This document shows, in pieces, positions 1-8,135 of a stretch of DNA of 64,000 bases. Position numbers and translations under genes: made by a program. The stretch is from Gammaproteobacteria bacterium (GTDB lineage: Bacteria; Pseudomonadota; Gammaproteobacteria; DSM-16500), in contig JABDEN010000002.1 in assembly GCA_013287025.1 (NCBI GenBank), positions 5,021-69,020 of the forward strand. The letters run 5' to 3'. Every line of letters begins with the position of its first letter. The stretch's first letter is position 1. The notes beneath the pieces were generated by a model. The model saw only the letters and a program-made list of their open reading frames with translations, did not search any database and was not told the DNA's origin.

Positions 1-414
1 ATCTCTTATCGTCACGAGATTTTCTAGCAATAACTCAATTGCGATAAAATTTTCTTTTTCCACCGCAATTTGTAAAGGAGTGAAATAAGGTGTGCCATAA
101 CTCATATTCGCATTGGCTCGAATTAAGAGTTTAATAACATTCGGATCTCCCTTTAAAACTGCAGTCATTGACACGCTATTATGTTGTAAATCATGATCAT
201 TAGGATCGACATTTGCCTCAATTAATAATTGCGCGCATTCATAATCTTCATCTTCAACACAAATCATCAGTGGAGATTTGCCATGATAATTTTTAGCGTT
301 TAATGTATCAGCCTGCAATTTCGGCAAAAGTAATTTTAATTTTTCGGCGCGAGAAATTTGATTTTTTTCCTCTATCGTCTCAAATAATAATTTTTCTTGT
401 TTAGTGAGTGGCAT
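1..414 (-). CDS. Ankyrin-repeat protein, partial (C-terminus beyond the left edge)
   Basis: A minus-strand frame opens with ATG at 414 and runs without a stop through position 1, so 138 codons are visible and the gene continues outside the window. The N-terminus begins MPLTKQEKLLFETIEEK and is followed by ankyrin-type helices (KSPLMICVEDEDYECAQLLIEANVDPN, read as two overlapping pieces around residues 50-75, then a second unit ending LLIRANANM). The start MPL..EKL...E.K resembles that of the next upstream gene, so the two are probably tandem paralogues. Ankyrin repeats mediate protein-protein contacts and are common in secreted effectors of Legionellales; secretion here is inference. No catalytic domain is visible in this part. 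Confidence 0.85.
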   Translation of the reverse strand, partial: MPLTKQEKLLFETIEEKNQISRAEKLKLLLPKLQADTLNAKNYHGKSPLMICVEDEDYECAQLLIEANVDPNDHDLQHNSVSMTAVLKGDPNVIKLLIRANANMSYGTPYFTPLQIAVEKENFIAIELLLENLVTIRD

Positions 415-428
415 AAAAAATCCTTTTT

Positions 429-1922
429 TTATTTTACTTTTAATCGCTGTAATGGAATATATTCAATTTCTTTTTCATCCAACATTTTTTGTTTTTGCAT
501 AAATAAAGAATCAATGAATGTCACTTTAGTGGATGGTTGCACTTTTACCGAATTGAAAATACTCATACATTCTGCGAATTGCAATACATTGGTATTTTTA
601 GATGGTTTAAAGTCTTCTGATACTTGTTTTAAATCTACCTTTGCCTCAATCAAATATTCAAGACAATCAACGCGACCTAATTCAATGGCTTTTTTGATAG
701 ACTTTTCTACTCTTGGATAATCAATATTCGCTTTATATTCCACTAATAATTTCATCATGGGAAGATTATTTCGCATCATCGCAATATGCAAAGGAATGAT
801 ATCCTCCATTATACCAAGGCCTTCTCCGCATAATAATAACATTTCATTACGTAACCCATTTTCATAATTAGGATTCGCTTTATGCTCTAATAATAATTTC
901 GCTCCATCCAGATTATTGATGCTTATCGCTACAATTAAAGGCATCTTATCTGCAACCTCTAAGTTAGGATCGGCTTTAGCTTCGAGTAACGAACGAATAC
1001 ATGATATTTCTTTTGCTTGAATGGCAGCATACAAAGCGGTTTTACCAATATACTTTGTGTTCACATCCGCTTTGATATCCAATAATTTTTTTAAAGCAAA
1101 ATGAGATTTTTTTTCTGCCGCATACACTAATAATTCGTTCATACCTAACATTTGTAATTTGCGACGAGAAACGCTTTTTATATAACTAATGCAATTTTCT
1201 TTAATCGCCGCTTTCAACAAATACATTTCGTCTTCGAGGACGAGAGGGAGATGTTCTCTAATTTTTAGAATCACATTAAAATGTGATCCGCGCAATGCAT
1301 ACTCTATACCACGGTCTAAAATATCTGACGATATACGATGAATAAATCGATTGACGATATCAATATCGCCATAATAAGCTGCGCCTTCGAAAATTCTTTC
1401 TATGAAAAGATGACTATTATATTTTTCTAATAAGTTAATCAACTCATAAGCTTTAGTTTCGAAAATAAAATGAATTAAGTCATGGATAATTGTAATCTTC
1501 ACCTTTTTTTCTAGTAATTTTGTTGCTATTCCAAAATTTTTGCAATGAATTGCCATTTCCCATACATTGATATCATCTTCTTTATTCGCATAATTTGTTT
1601 TCGCATTGATATCTGCGCCTGCTTGAATAAGAAATCCTGCACATTCGTGGTAATTTTCTTTGATCGCGAGCATCAGCACGTTATACCCATAAATATTTTT
1701 GGCGTTTACATCTGCATTGGCTTTCACTAATAATCTTACGGCTGCCATATCATTTTTTAGAACCGCGATCCAAAGCGGTGAATGCCCGCGTCGATTTTTG
1801 CAATTGATATCATCTTCTTCGGTTAATTCGTTAATGATTGCGGTGAGTTTTTCTACGCGGGTTTCTTCTTCTTTCATTTCGAGGACGGCAAAAAGTTTTT
1901 CTTCATTTTCCTGAAGTGGCAT
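429..1922 (-). CDS. Ankyrin-repeat protein
   Basis: This 497-residue protein has ankyrin units over most of its length. Clear ones lie near residues 45-110 (GHSPLWIAVLKND, then ADVNAKNIYGYNVLMLAIKEN) and 270-360 (ADVNTKYIGKTALYAAIQAKE, then ADPNLEVADKMPLIVAISINN). Repeats in the middle (about 120-265) are degenerate. No enzymatic domain, signal peptide or membrane segment is seen. The N-terminus MPLQENEEKLF resembles the neighbouring downstream gene, which starts 15 bases beyond its stop, so the pair likely arose by duplication and may be co-transcribed. Host-directed function through the Dot/Icm system encoded 24 kb away is plausible but not shown by the sequence. Confidence 0.88.
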   Translation of the reverse strand: MPLQENEEKLFAVLEMKEEETRVEKLTAIINELTEEDDINCKNRRGHSPLWIAVLKNDMAAVRLLVKANADVNAKNIYGYNVLMLAIKENYHECAGFLIQAGADINAKTNYANKEDDINVWEMAIHCKNFGIATKLLEKKVKITIIHDLIHFIFETKAYELINLLEKYNSHLFIERIFEGAAYYGDIDIVNRFIHRISSDILDRGIEYALRGSHFNVILKIREHLPLVLEDEMYLLKAAIKENCISYIKSVSRRKLQMLGMNELLVYAAEKKSHFALKKLLDIKADVNTKYIGKTALYAAIQAKEISCIRSLLEAKADPNLEVADKMPLIVAISINNLDGAKLLLEHKANPNYENGLRNEMLLLCGEGLGIMEDIIPLHIAMMRNNLPMMKLLVEYKANIDYPRVEKSIKKAIELGRVDCLEYLIEAKVDLKQVSEDFKPSKNTNVLQFAECMSIFNSVKVQPSTKVTFIDSLFMQKQKMLDEKEIEYIPLQRLKVK

Positions 1923-2003
1923 ACGTTCTTCCTTAAAGTTTTTTTTATGAAAATGAAAGACTATATTAGTTTTTCTTTCTTGTCATCTGTGCTTCTTTAT
2001 AAT

Positions 2004-2054
2004 CTGTCATGCCAGCATGTTTTTATGCCACCTTTAAGCATGCTGGCATGACAG
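2004..2054. repeat. Palindromic repeat, family B (TGTCATGCCAGCATG)
   Basis: An inverted repeat with arms CTGTCATGCCAGCATG and CATGCTGGCATGACAG around a short spacer. A near copy with the spacer in opposite orientation lies at 14368-14417, and the same arms form the outer shell of the composite elements at 20071-20228 and 50209-50377. Confidence 0.85.
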
Positions 2055-2117
2055 TTTTGTTAGGTAAGTGCTGTTATTTACTCCCGCATTTTGAAAGCGG
2101 GAGCGAGATGATATTTG

Positions 2118-2723
2118 TTAACGGTTGCCAGGGCCCATACTAGGACTTTCAAACTGTTCTGGGGTTGGTGCATCAGTAGGGTTAGGTTTGCTAAACATTG
2201 TGCTTGGGATGACTATAGTAGTATGAGTTGGCTTTGTCTCAGTGGTTTCAGTCTTAGCCTCTGGAGCAATCGGCTTTTTCTCTGTGGCTACAACCTTATC
2301 TTCTGGAGGACACGAAGATAAAGCTTGCACTATACAATATCCAAGACCGACAACTATGGCGAATCCCACGCCACCTGCTATGAAAGCTGCTCCACCGACC
2401 CCTGCTGGGATAACGGTTTCATACAAAGGTATATTATCTTTTACCATTGCATCTCCAAGCGCATTACCTGCCATAGCTAACAGAACACCTAAACCTGCAG
2501 TTGTTTTGGTTGTATGTTTTGAATCGGAACATCCACCCATCGCACCAACAATCGCGCCTATTACTGCATTACCAGCCGCACTTTGATTAATCGTTGACAT
2601 TGCATAACCAACGTGACCCGCTGTTTGCATTATTTTGACACCGACTGAAGTTACAATAACACCACTCGCAGCATAACCTCCGCCCGTTAAACCCATTCTT
2701 GCTAACATTCTACCTATACTCAC
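2118..2723 (-). CDS. Glycine/alanine-rich membrane protein of unknown function
   Basis: I do not recognise a family. The longest frame begins with ATG at 2792, but a GTG at 2723 has AGAGGAG about eight bases upstream, so I chose it (201 residues). The product starts with Gly/Ala-rich hydrophobic helices (about residues 10-35 and 45-65), has further hydrophobic stretches around 75-90 and 105-135 (GVGGAAFIAGGVGFAIVVGL), and ends in a polar Pro/Thr/Glu-rich tail of about 60 residues. The GxxxG-rich helices resemble membrane-inserting glycine-zipper proteins. It could be a secreted membrane-active protein or a structural envelope protein; I cannot decide. Confidence 0.6.
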   Translation of the reverse strand: MSIGRMLARMGLTGGGYAASGVIVTSVGVKIMQTAGHVGYAMSTINQSAAGNAVIGAIVGAMGGCSDSKHTTKTTAGLGVLLAMAGNALGDAMVKDNIPLYETVIPAGVGGAAFIAGGVGFAIVVGLGYCIVQALSSCPPEDKVVATEKKPIAPEAKTETTETKPTHTTIVIPSTMFSKPNPTDAPTPEQFESPSMGPGNR

Positions 2724-2837
2724 AGGGATAACTCCTCTTTTTGTTAATAAAAATAAATACATAGAACATACAAAATAAAACGGGGGTATCATAACGGTAT
2801 TTCATTTGAAATGCAGTAAAAATTTTATTGCGGGGAG

Positions 2838-2921
2838 GTCATCCTGAACGAAGTGAAGGATCGGTTTAATTCATCACCATATTATGGAAGTAAACTGATC
2901 CTTCACTTCGTTCAGGATGAC
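2838..2921. repeat. Palindromic repeat, family D (GTCATCCTGAACGAAGTGAAGGATC)
   Basis: An inverted repeat with about 24-bp arms GTCATCCTGAACGAAGTGAA.. and ..TTCACTTCGTTCAGGATGAC separated by about 34 bases. It fills the 170-base gap between the membrane-protein gene and aguB. The arm sequence is of a type often seen dispersed in many proteobacterial genomes. Confidence 0.85.
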
Positions 2922-2963
2922 AAAGCCTCTACATGCAACAACGCCTTTACAAAGGGGACTTTC

Positions 2964-3851
2964 TCAGTCCAAAAACCGCTTCACCACACCCTCATACGCA
3001 TCAATACGACGATCGCGTAAAAATGGCCAGCCGCGGCGGACTGTCTCTGTGCGGTCTTTGTGAATGGTTGCCAGTAACACTTCGGCTTTTTCCTGACTCG
3101 CTTCCGCTAAGAATTCACCCTGCGGCCCGGTGATAAAACTTGAACCCCAGAATTGTAAACCGCGCTCTGATCCCGGTTCTGCAGATTCAAACCCCACACG
3201 ATTACACACCACCACTGGTAAACCATTCGCAATGGCGTGCGCGCGTTGAATCAAAATCCAGGATTGACGTTGACGCTCACATTCGGATTTATCATTTTCT
3301 TGCGTGCCCCAACCGATGGCGGTTGGATACAATAAAATATCCGCACCGCGCAATGCCATCAAACGCGCCGCCTCTGGATACCATTGATCCCAACAAATTA
3401 ATACACCTAATTTACCGACAGAAGTTTGAATCGGCTCAAATCCTAAATCGCCAGGTGTAAAATAAAATTTTTCATAATATCCTGGATCATCCGGAATATG
3501 CATTTTGCGATATTTGCCTGCGATTTCGCCATTTTTTTCGAAAACGACTGCAGTATTATGATAAATACCAGCGGCACGGCGCTCGAACAACGACGCCACA
3601 ATCACAATTCCTAATTCTTTCGCAATCGCACCAAAGAAATCTGTGCTCGGTCCCGGAATCGGTTCGCTCAAATCACACAGTTGTGCATTTTCCGTTTGAC
3701 AGAAATAAAGACTCGTATGCAATTCTTGTAACAAAACAAGATTCGCACCTTTCGAATGTGCTTCTCGAATACCTGCAACGGTGACCGATAAATTTTGTTC
3801 GCGATCAGCAGTACAATGTTGTTGCACTAACCCCACTCGAATTTCACTCAT
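2964..3851 (-). CDS. aguB: N-carbamoylputrescine amidohydrolase
   Basis: A carbon-nitrogen hydrolase (nitrilase superfamily) that converts N-carbamoylputrescine to putrescine, CO2 and ammonia in the cytosol. The Glu-Lys-Cys triad is visible at E43 (LLQELH), K116 (YRKMHIPDD) and C153 (LICWDQW), and the length of 295 residues is normal for AguB. I chose ATG at 3851 because GAGGTG lies eight bases upstream; a GTG at 3860 sits too near that site. It overlaps the end of aguA by a few bases and follows speA-aguA, which makes the substrate assignment much firmer than the family alone would. It is the third step of the arginine-to-putrescine route. Confidence 0.93.
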   Translation of the reverse strand: MSEIRVGLVQQHCTADREQNLSVTVAGIREAHSKGANLVLLQELHTSLYFCQTENAQLCDLSEPIPGPSTDFFGAIAKELGIVIVASLFERRAAGIYHNTAVVFEKNGEIAGKYRKMHIPDDPGYYEKFYFTPGDLGFEPIQTSVGKLGVLICWDQWYPEAARLMALRGADILLYPTAIGWGTQENDKSECERQRQSWILIQRAHAIANGLPVVVCNRVGFESAEPGSERGLQFWGSSFITGPQGEFLAEASQEKAEVLLATIHKDRTETVRRGWPFLRDRRIDAYEGVVKRFLD

Positions 3852-4887
3852 CGAACACACCTCGCGGTAGTTGCATCGTCATGCAATGAATACTGCCGTA
3901 CCATTGCACGACAGGAAGCGAAGGAATCGCAACAATTTCTCGATCGGGAAAACAATCAGAAATGGTGGCTAACGCTTCTTCATCTTTGGCATCATCATAA
4001 GTCGGCACAAGTACTGCATTATTCACAATTAAAAAATTCGCATAAGTCACTGGCAATCGTCTGCCATCGAAATCCGCATAACGCGCCTTCGGCCACGGCA
4101 AAGGAATTAATCGATAAGGATTGCCTTCAAAATTTTTGAGGGCAGATAATTCCATTTCTAATTGTCGAAAACTTTCATAATGCGAATCTTTTTCATCCGT
4201 ACAACTAACATAACAAATCGTGTAAGGATCGGTGAAACGCGCAATCGTATCGATATGTCCATCGGTATCATCACCTTCGAGCGCACCATGTTTTAACCAT
4301 AAAACACGTTCGACACCGAAAGCATCTTTCAACGTTTTTTCGATATCTGCTTTGGAAAGATCGGGATTTCGCTTTTTTGATAACAAACAACTTTCGGTCG
4401 TTAACAACGTACCTTTGCCATCAACTTCAATACCGCCACCTTCAAGCGCCAAATCGATTTTTTGCAAAGCCGTTGTCGCAAAACCACCGCGTGCATGCAA
4501 GTTCGCGGTTAATACATTGTCATGTTCCGCCGGATATTTATATCCCCAGCCGGTAAAAGTGAAGTCCAATAAAATTGGTTTATCATCTTGAAATACCGTA
4601 ATCGGACCGTGATCGCGTACCCAAATATCATTGGCACGCATTTGATGAATCATGACTTGCGATAAATCGACGCCGGCTTTTTTTAAGAGTTTTTGAATAT
4701 GAAATTCATGCGCTTCATTCAAACAAGTAATAAAAACTTTTTGACGCAACGCAATTTCTTTTGTAGTTGTTAAAAACACTTCATCAATGTCGGACATGGT
4801 GTCGACCCAATAACTGTCCGGCTGTGGCCACGTTAACATGACCGCACTTTGATTTGCCCACTCGGGCGGCAAATAATTAGTCTTCAA
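3844..4887 (-). CDS. aguA: Agmatine deiminase
   Basis: A peptidyl-arginine-deiminase-fold enzyme (PPAD type) that hydrolyses agmatine to N-carbamoylputrescine and ammonia. Signatures include the N-terminal PPEWANQSAVMLTWP, the WVRDHGP substrate-binding motif near residue 90, DDTDGHID with the catalytic His near 211, and a C-terminal GSIHCMT with the nucleophilic Cys near 335. The longest frame starts at a GTG at 4911 with no ribosome site; a TTG at 4887 has AGGGG nine bases upstream and gives the usual 347-residue length, so I prefer it. The start overlaps the speA stop and the stop overlaps aguB, indicating translational coupling. Confidence 0.93.
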   Translation of the reverse strand: MKTNYLPPEWANQSAVMLTWPQPDSYWVDTMSDIDEVFLTTTKEIALRQKVFITCLNEAHEFHIQKLLKKAGVDLSQVMIHQMRANDIWVRDHGPITVFQDDKPILLDFTFTGWGYKYPAEHDNVLTANLHARGGFATTALQKIDLALEGGGIEVDGKGTLLTTESCLLSKKRNPDLSKADIEKTLKDAFGVERVLWLKHGALEGDDTDGHIDTIARFTDPYTICYVSCTDEKDSHYESFRQLEMELSALKNFEGNPYRLIPLPWPKARYADFDGRRLPVTYANFLIVNNAVLVPTYDDAKDEEALATISDCFPDREIVAIPSLPVVQWYGSIHCMTMQLPRGVFDE

Positions 4888-6769
4888 AGTAAGTATACCC
4901 CTGCAAACCACGTGTCAAATCACTTAAATATTCTTCACGATCAGAATAGCTAAGGTCGGATTTTTTTTCTAATTGTTCGCGATAAGAGCGAATCAAATGA
5001 CTACGATTAAAGTTCACATTGCCTAACGCAGATTCGACAGTGTCACCTTCTAATGCTTGCGTTAATTTGTAACCGCCATCATCGTTCAGTTCGACATGTA
5101 CTGAATGCGTATCGCCAAATAAATTATGTAAGTCGCCTAAAATTTCTTGATAAGCGCCCACCATAAAAATGCCCAATAAATACGGCTCATCAGGATTATG
5201 TGGTAACAATGACAACGTGCTATCTAATCCATAATTATTGACATAAAGATCAATGCGGCCATCGGAATCACAAGTAATATCATGCAAAATGCCTCTTTTT
5301 GTTGGTATTTCATTTAAGCCAGCAAGCGGCATAATTGGGAAAACTTGGTCGATCGCCCACGCATCCGGTAACGATTGAAATAAAGAAAAATTACAGAAAA
5401 ATTTATCGGCGAGTTTTTCATTTAATTCATCAATCAATTCGCGATGCGCACGTACGGAAGGTTTTAAGAAGTCACGCACTTTTTCGCAGGTCGCATAATA
5501 AATTTGTTCCGCATAAGCGCGTTTTTGCAAATCCATCAAACCGTGGGTAAACATCGTCTGCACTTCTGAATTCCAGTGACAAACATCGTGATAAGTTTCG
5601 AGTGCATTATTTTCGGAAAGATTGACGTAACCATCCCACAAATTTTTAATGATTGCGACATCATTATCGGCTGGTGGATTAAAGTCAGTTAAATCACAAG
5701 GTGCTTCCGTCGCAATGACATTCGTAATTAACATCGCATGATGCGCGGTTAATGCGCGTCCCGATTCCGTAATAATTTCAGGATGGGGAAGATGATGTTG
5801 TTGGCAAGTTTCGGCAAGGATATAAACGATATTATTCGCGTATTCTTGCACGCTATAATTCATTGAGCTCACACTGCGGGAGCGCGTACCTTCATAATCC
5901 ACACCCAGTCCACCACCGACATCGACGATGCTAATCGGCGCACCCAATGAATTTAATGCAGAAAAATAGCGCGCGCATTCTCGCATACCGCGTTGAATAT
6001 CGGCAATATTCGCAATTTGCGAGCCTAAATTAAAATGCATCGCTTTCAAAAGATGAAGCAGATTTTTTTCACGTAATTTTTCGACAACACGCAATACTTG
6101 TGGCGCTGAAAAACCAAATTTGGCTTTTTCTCCACTCGTATTTGCCCATTTGCCATTTCCAATGGAGGCAAGACGGATACGGATACCGATACAGGGTTCT
6201 ACTTTTAATTTTTCTGCTTCTTCTAACACTAATGCGAGTTCAGAAAATTTTTCGAGAATAATACAAACACGATGACCTAACCGCTGGCCAATCAAAGCAA
6301 GACGAATATATTCACGGTCTTTGTAGCCATTACAAACGATGACGGATTCAGGCTGTGCTGAAAGCGCAAGCGTTGCTAATAACTCAGGTTTGCTACCAGT
6401 TTCGAGTCCGACTCTAGTATTCGCGTTATCAAGAATAGCCTCGACCACACGACGTTGTTGGTTGACTTTAATCGGATAAACGCAAGTAAATGCGCCGCGA
6501 TAATCGTTTTCTTTAATTGCACGTAAGAAAGCATCATTCACGGTTTGAATACGTTTTTGCAAAATATCCGTAAAACGCACCAATACAGGAAATGATAAAC
6601 CGGATTCTTTAATTTTTTCCGCTAATTCATAAAGGTCAATACTCGCATGCGAGCCCGGACCTTTTGGGTGGGCCTGCATACGACCATTTTCGGAAATATT
6701 AAAAAAACCATCACTCCATTGCTGAACTAAATAAGCATCGCGCGCGTGTTGCGCAGACCATTCTGCCAT
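4877..6769 (-). CDS. speA: Biosynthetic arginine decarboxylase
   Basis: A PLP-dependent fold-type III decarboxylase that makes agmatine from arginine. The 630-residue length fits the biosynthetic SpeA family. The PLP lysine is K101 in YPIKVNQQ; a glycine-rich phosphate-binding stretch (VDVGGGLGVDYEG, about residues 282-294) and the CDSDGRID motif near residue 520 with the catalytic Cys are present. It is the first gene of speA-aguA-aguB, reading toward position 1. The ATG at 6769 has AGGG about ten bases upstream. A palindromic repeat separates it from the deoxyhypusine-synthase-like gene. Confidence 0.95.
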   Translation of the reverse strand: MAEWSAQHARDAYLVQQWSDGFFNISENGRMQAHPKGPGSHASIDLYELAEKIKESGLSFPVLVRFTDILQKRIQTVNDAFLRAIKENDYRGAFTCVYPIKVNQQRRVVEAILDNANTRVGLETGSKPELLATLALSAQPESVIVCNGYKDREYIRLALIGQRLGHRVCIILEKFSELALVLEEAEKLKVEPCIGIRIRLASIGNGKWANTSGEKAKFGFSAPQVLRVVEKLREKNLLHLLKAMHFNLGSQIANIADIQRGMRECARYFSALNSLGAPISIVDVGGGLGVDYEGTRSRSVSSMNYSVQEYANNIVYILAETCQQHHLPHPEIITESGRALTAHHAMLITNVIATEAPCDLTDFNPPADNDVAIIKNLWDGYVNLSENNALETYHDVCHWNSEVQTMFTHGLMDLQKRAYAEQIYYATCEKVRDFLKPSVRAHRELIDELNEKLADKFFCNFSLFQSLPDAWAIDQVFPIMPLAGLNEIPTKRGILHDITCDSDGRIDLYVNNYGLDSTLSLLPHNPDEPYLLGIFMVGAYQEILGDLHNLFGDTHSVHVELNDDGGYKLTQALEGDTVESALGNVNFNRSHLIRSYREQLEKKSDLSYSDREEYLSDLTRGLQGYTYFED

Positions 6770-6850
6770 TTCGTTGTAGCCCTCACCAAAAAACAGTTAA
6801 TGAATATTATCTTGCTCGCGCAGGAAAAAAACCCTTGTCAACTACACAAC

Positions 6851-6932
6851 CGTCGTCCCGCGGCAAGTCCTAAGGGATCCAGAGTGGCATCGCAGACTGT
6901 CTGGATCCCTTAGGACTTGCCGCGGGACGACG
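6851..6932. repeat. Palindromic repeat, family A (variant arms)
   Basis: An inverted repeat with arms beginning CGTCGTCCCGCGGCAAGTCC and closing with the reverse complement. Here the inner part of the arm reads GGCAAGTCCTAAGGGATCC rather than GGCTTGTCCGCGGGATCC, and both arms carry the same change, so pairing is kept. Confidence 0.88.
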
Positions 6933-6959
6933 AGTTTTTTGATAACCTGACGACGCTTT

Positions 6960-8021
6960 TTACCCCGCCGACGTTTCTTCATTCGCATGCGTCGCGATTT
7001 CAGAAAATAAACGGTTATATGCGCGTGCTTTGCGTTTACGCCAGTTACCTTTGTGGTAAGCGTAGCCAGCAATAAGCGGCAGCGCGATAGTCGCCTCGGA
7101 GAATACCATCTGTTCGTGCACGACAGATACTTTCCCCCAAGAACATGCTTCTCGCAATGTTGAGCCAGAAAGCGCACCGTCACGTTCATCCGCGACAGTA
7201 ACTTGCACCGCATATTTATGTAATGGGACTTCGCTGCCTAAAAGTTCGGCCGCGACAACGACATCTTGCGCGAAATTCTTAGGAACACCGCCACCAATCA
7301 TCAACAAGCCAGTATCATTGGCTTTGATTTTGAGTTGGGTTAATTCGCGAAAATCTTTGACGGAATCAATGCTCACATGCTTATTAGGATTTTCTACTTG
7401 ATGCATCACCAAACCAAATCCTGCACTGCAATCACTGAATGCAGGTACGAAAATGGGAATGCCTTTTTGGTAGGCGTGTAACACGATGGAATCTTTATTT
7501 TTGCCATATTTTTCGAGATAACGACCCATTTCGATAATAAATTCACGGGAAGAATATGCTCTTTTTGGCAACTTATTCGCAATTTCTGCGATGACATTAT
7601 CACAAACTCTTAAGTCATCTTCGTCAATCAACGTATCATAAATACGGTCGATTGCGAGCGCTTGTAATTCGGTGTCATCCAACAGTGGCGAACCTTGATA
7701 ATGTTTGAAACCCAATCCTTCAAAAAAATCTTGGTCAACAATATTTGCGCCAGTTGAAACAATCGCATCCACCATATTATTGTCTAACAAATCTAAAATA
7801 ACTTTTTTTAAGCCTGCGCTGACAAGCGATCCTGCCAAACAAAGAATAATACTGCAATTTTCATCACTGACCATTTGATCGTAAATTTTGGCTGCACGGG
7901 AAAGATTTCTGCTTTGAAAAGCCATGCCGTCCATCGCATCAACCAACGATGCAAAATTAAGCTGGGTAATATCGAGATGACGTACTTCGGTCGACAATAA
8001 TTGGTCTTTACTTTGTTTCAT
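6960..8021 (-). CDS. Deoxyhypusine-synthase-like protein (probable polyamine-modifying enzyme)
   Basis: A member of the deoxyhypusine synthase family. Visible features are LAGSLVSAG and VSTGANIVDQDF in the NAD-binding half, AFSDCSAGFG, GGGVPKNF with a Lys (about residue 248) at the position of the substrate-binding lysine, and SWGKV near the C-terminus. Bacteria have no eIF5A, so proteins of this family are thought to transfer the aminobutyl group of spermidine to a small amine, for example forming homospermidine; that reaction is inferred. The neighbouring speA-aguA-aguB genes supply putrescine, which supports a polyamine role. The longest frame starts at TTG 8054; I chose ATG 8021 because GGGAG lies ten bases before it. 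Confidence 0.82.
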   Translation of the reverse strand: MKQSKDQLLSTEVRHLDITQLNFASLVDAMDGMAFQSRNLSRAAKIYDQMVSDENCSIILCLAGSLVSAGLKKVILDLLDNNMVDAIVSTGANIVDQDFFEGLGFKHYQGSPLLDDTELQALAIDRIYDTLIDEDDLRVCDNVIAEIANKLPKRAYSSREFIIEMGRYLEKYGKNKDSIVLHAYQKGIPIFVPAFSDCSAGFGLVMHQVENPNKHVSIDSVKDFRELTQLKIKANDTGLLMIGGGVPKNFAQDVVVAAELLGSEVPLHKYAVQVTVADERDGALSGSTLREACSWGKVSVVHEQMVFSEATIALPLIAGYAYHKGNWRKRKARAYNRLFSEIATHANEETSAG

Positions 8022-8135
8022 ATTAGCGGCACTCCCAAACTTGGCATTCTTCAATGCCCGTTAAAAAAACCAACTCGTGTTGCCACGATTTACAAGGTGC
8101 AATAATGTACTCGAAAATGAGTTTTTTTGCTACAA

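Noticed and set aside
397..720. A 107-codon plus-strand open frame near the left end
   Set aside because: Antisense to the ankyrin-repeat gene, with low-complexity Phe/Ser translation and no homology that I recognise.
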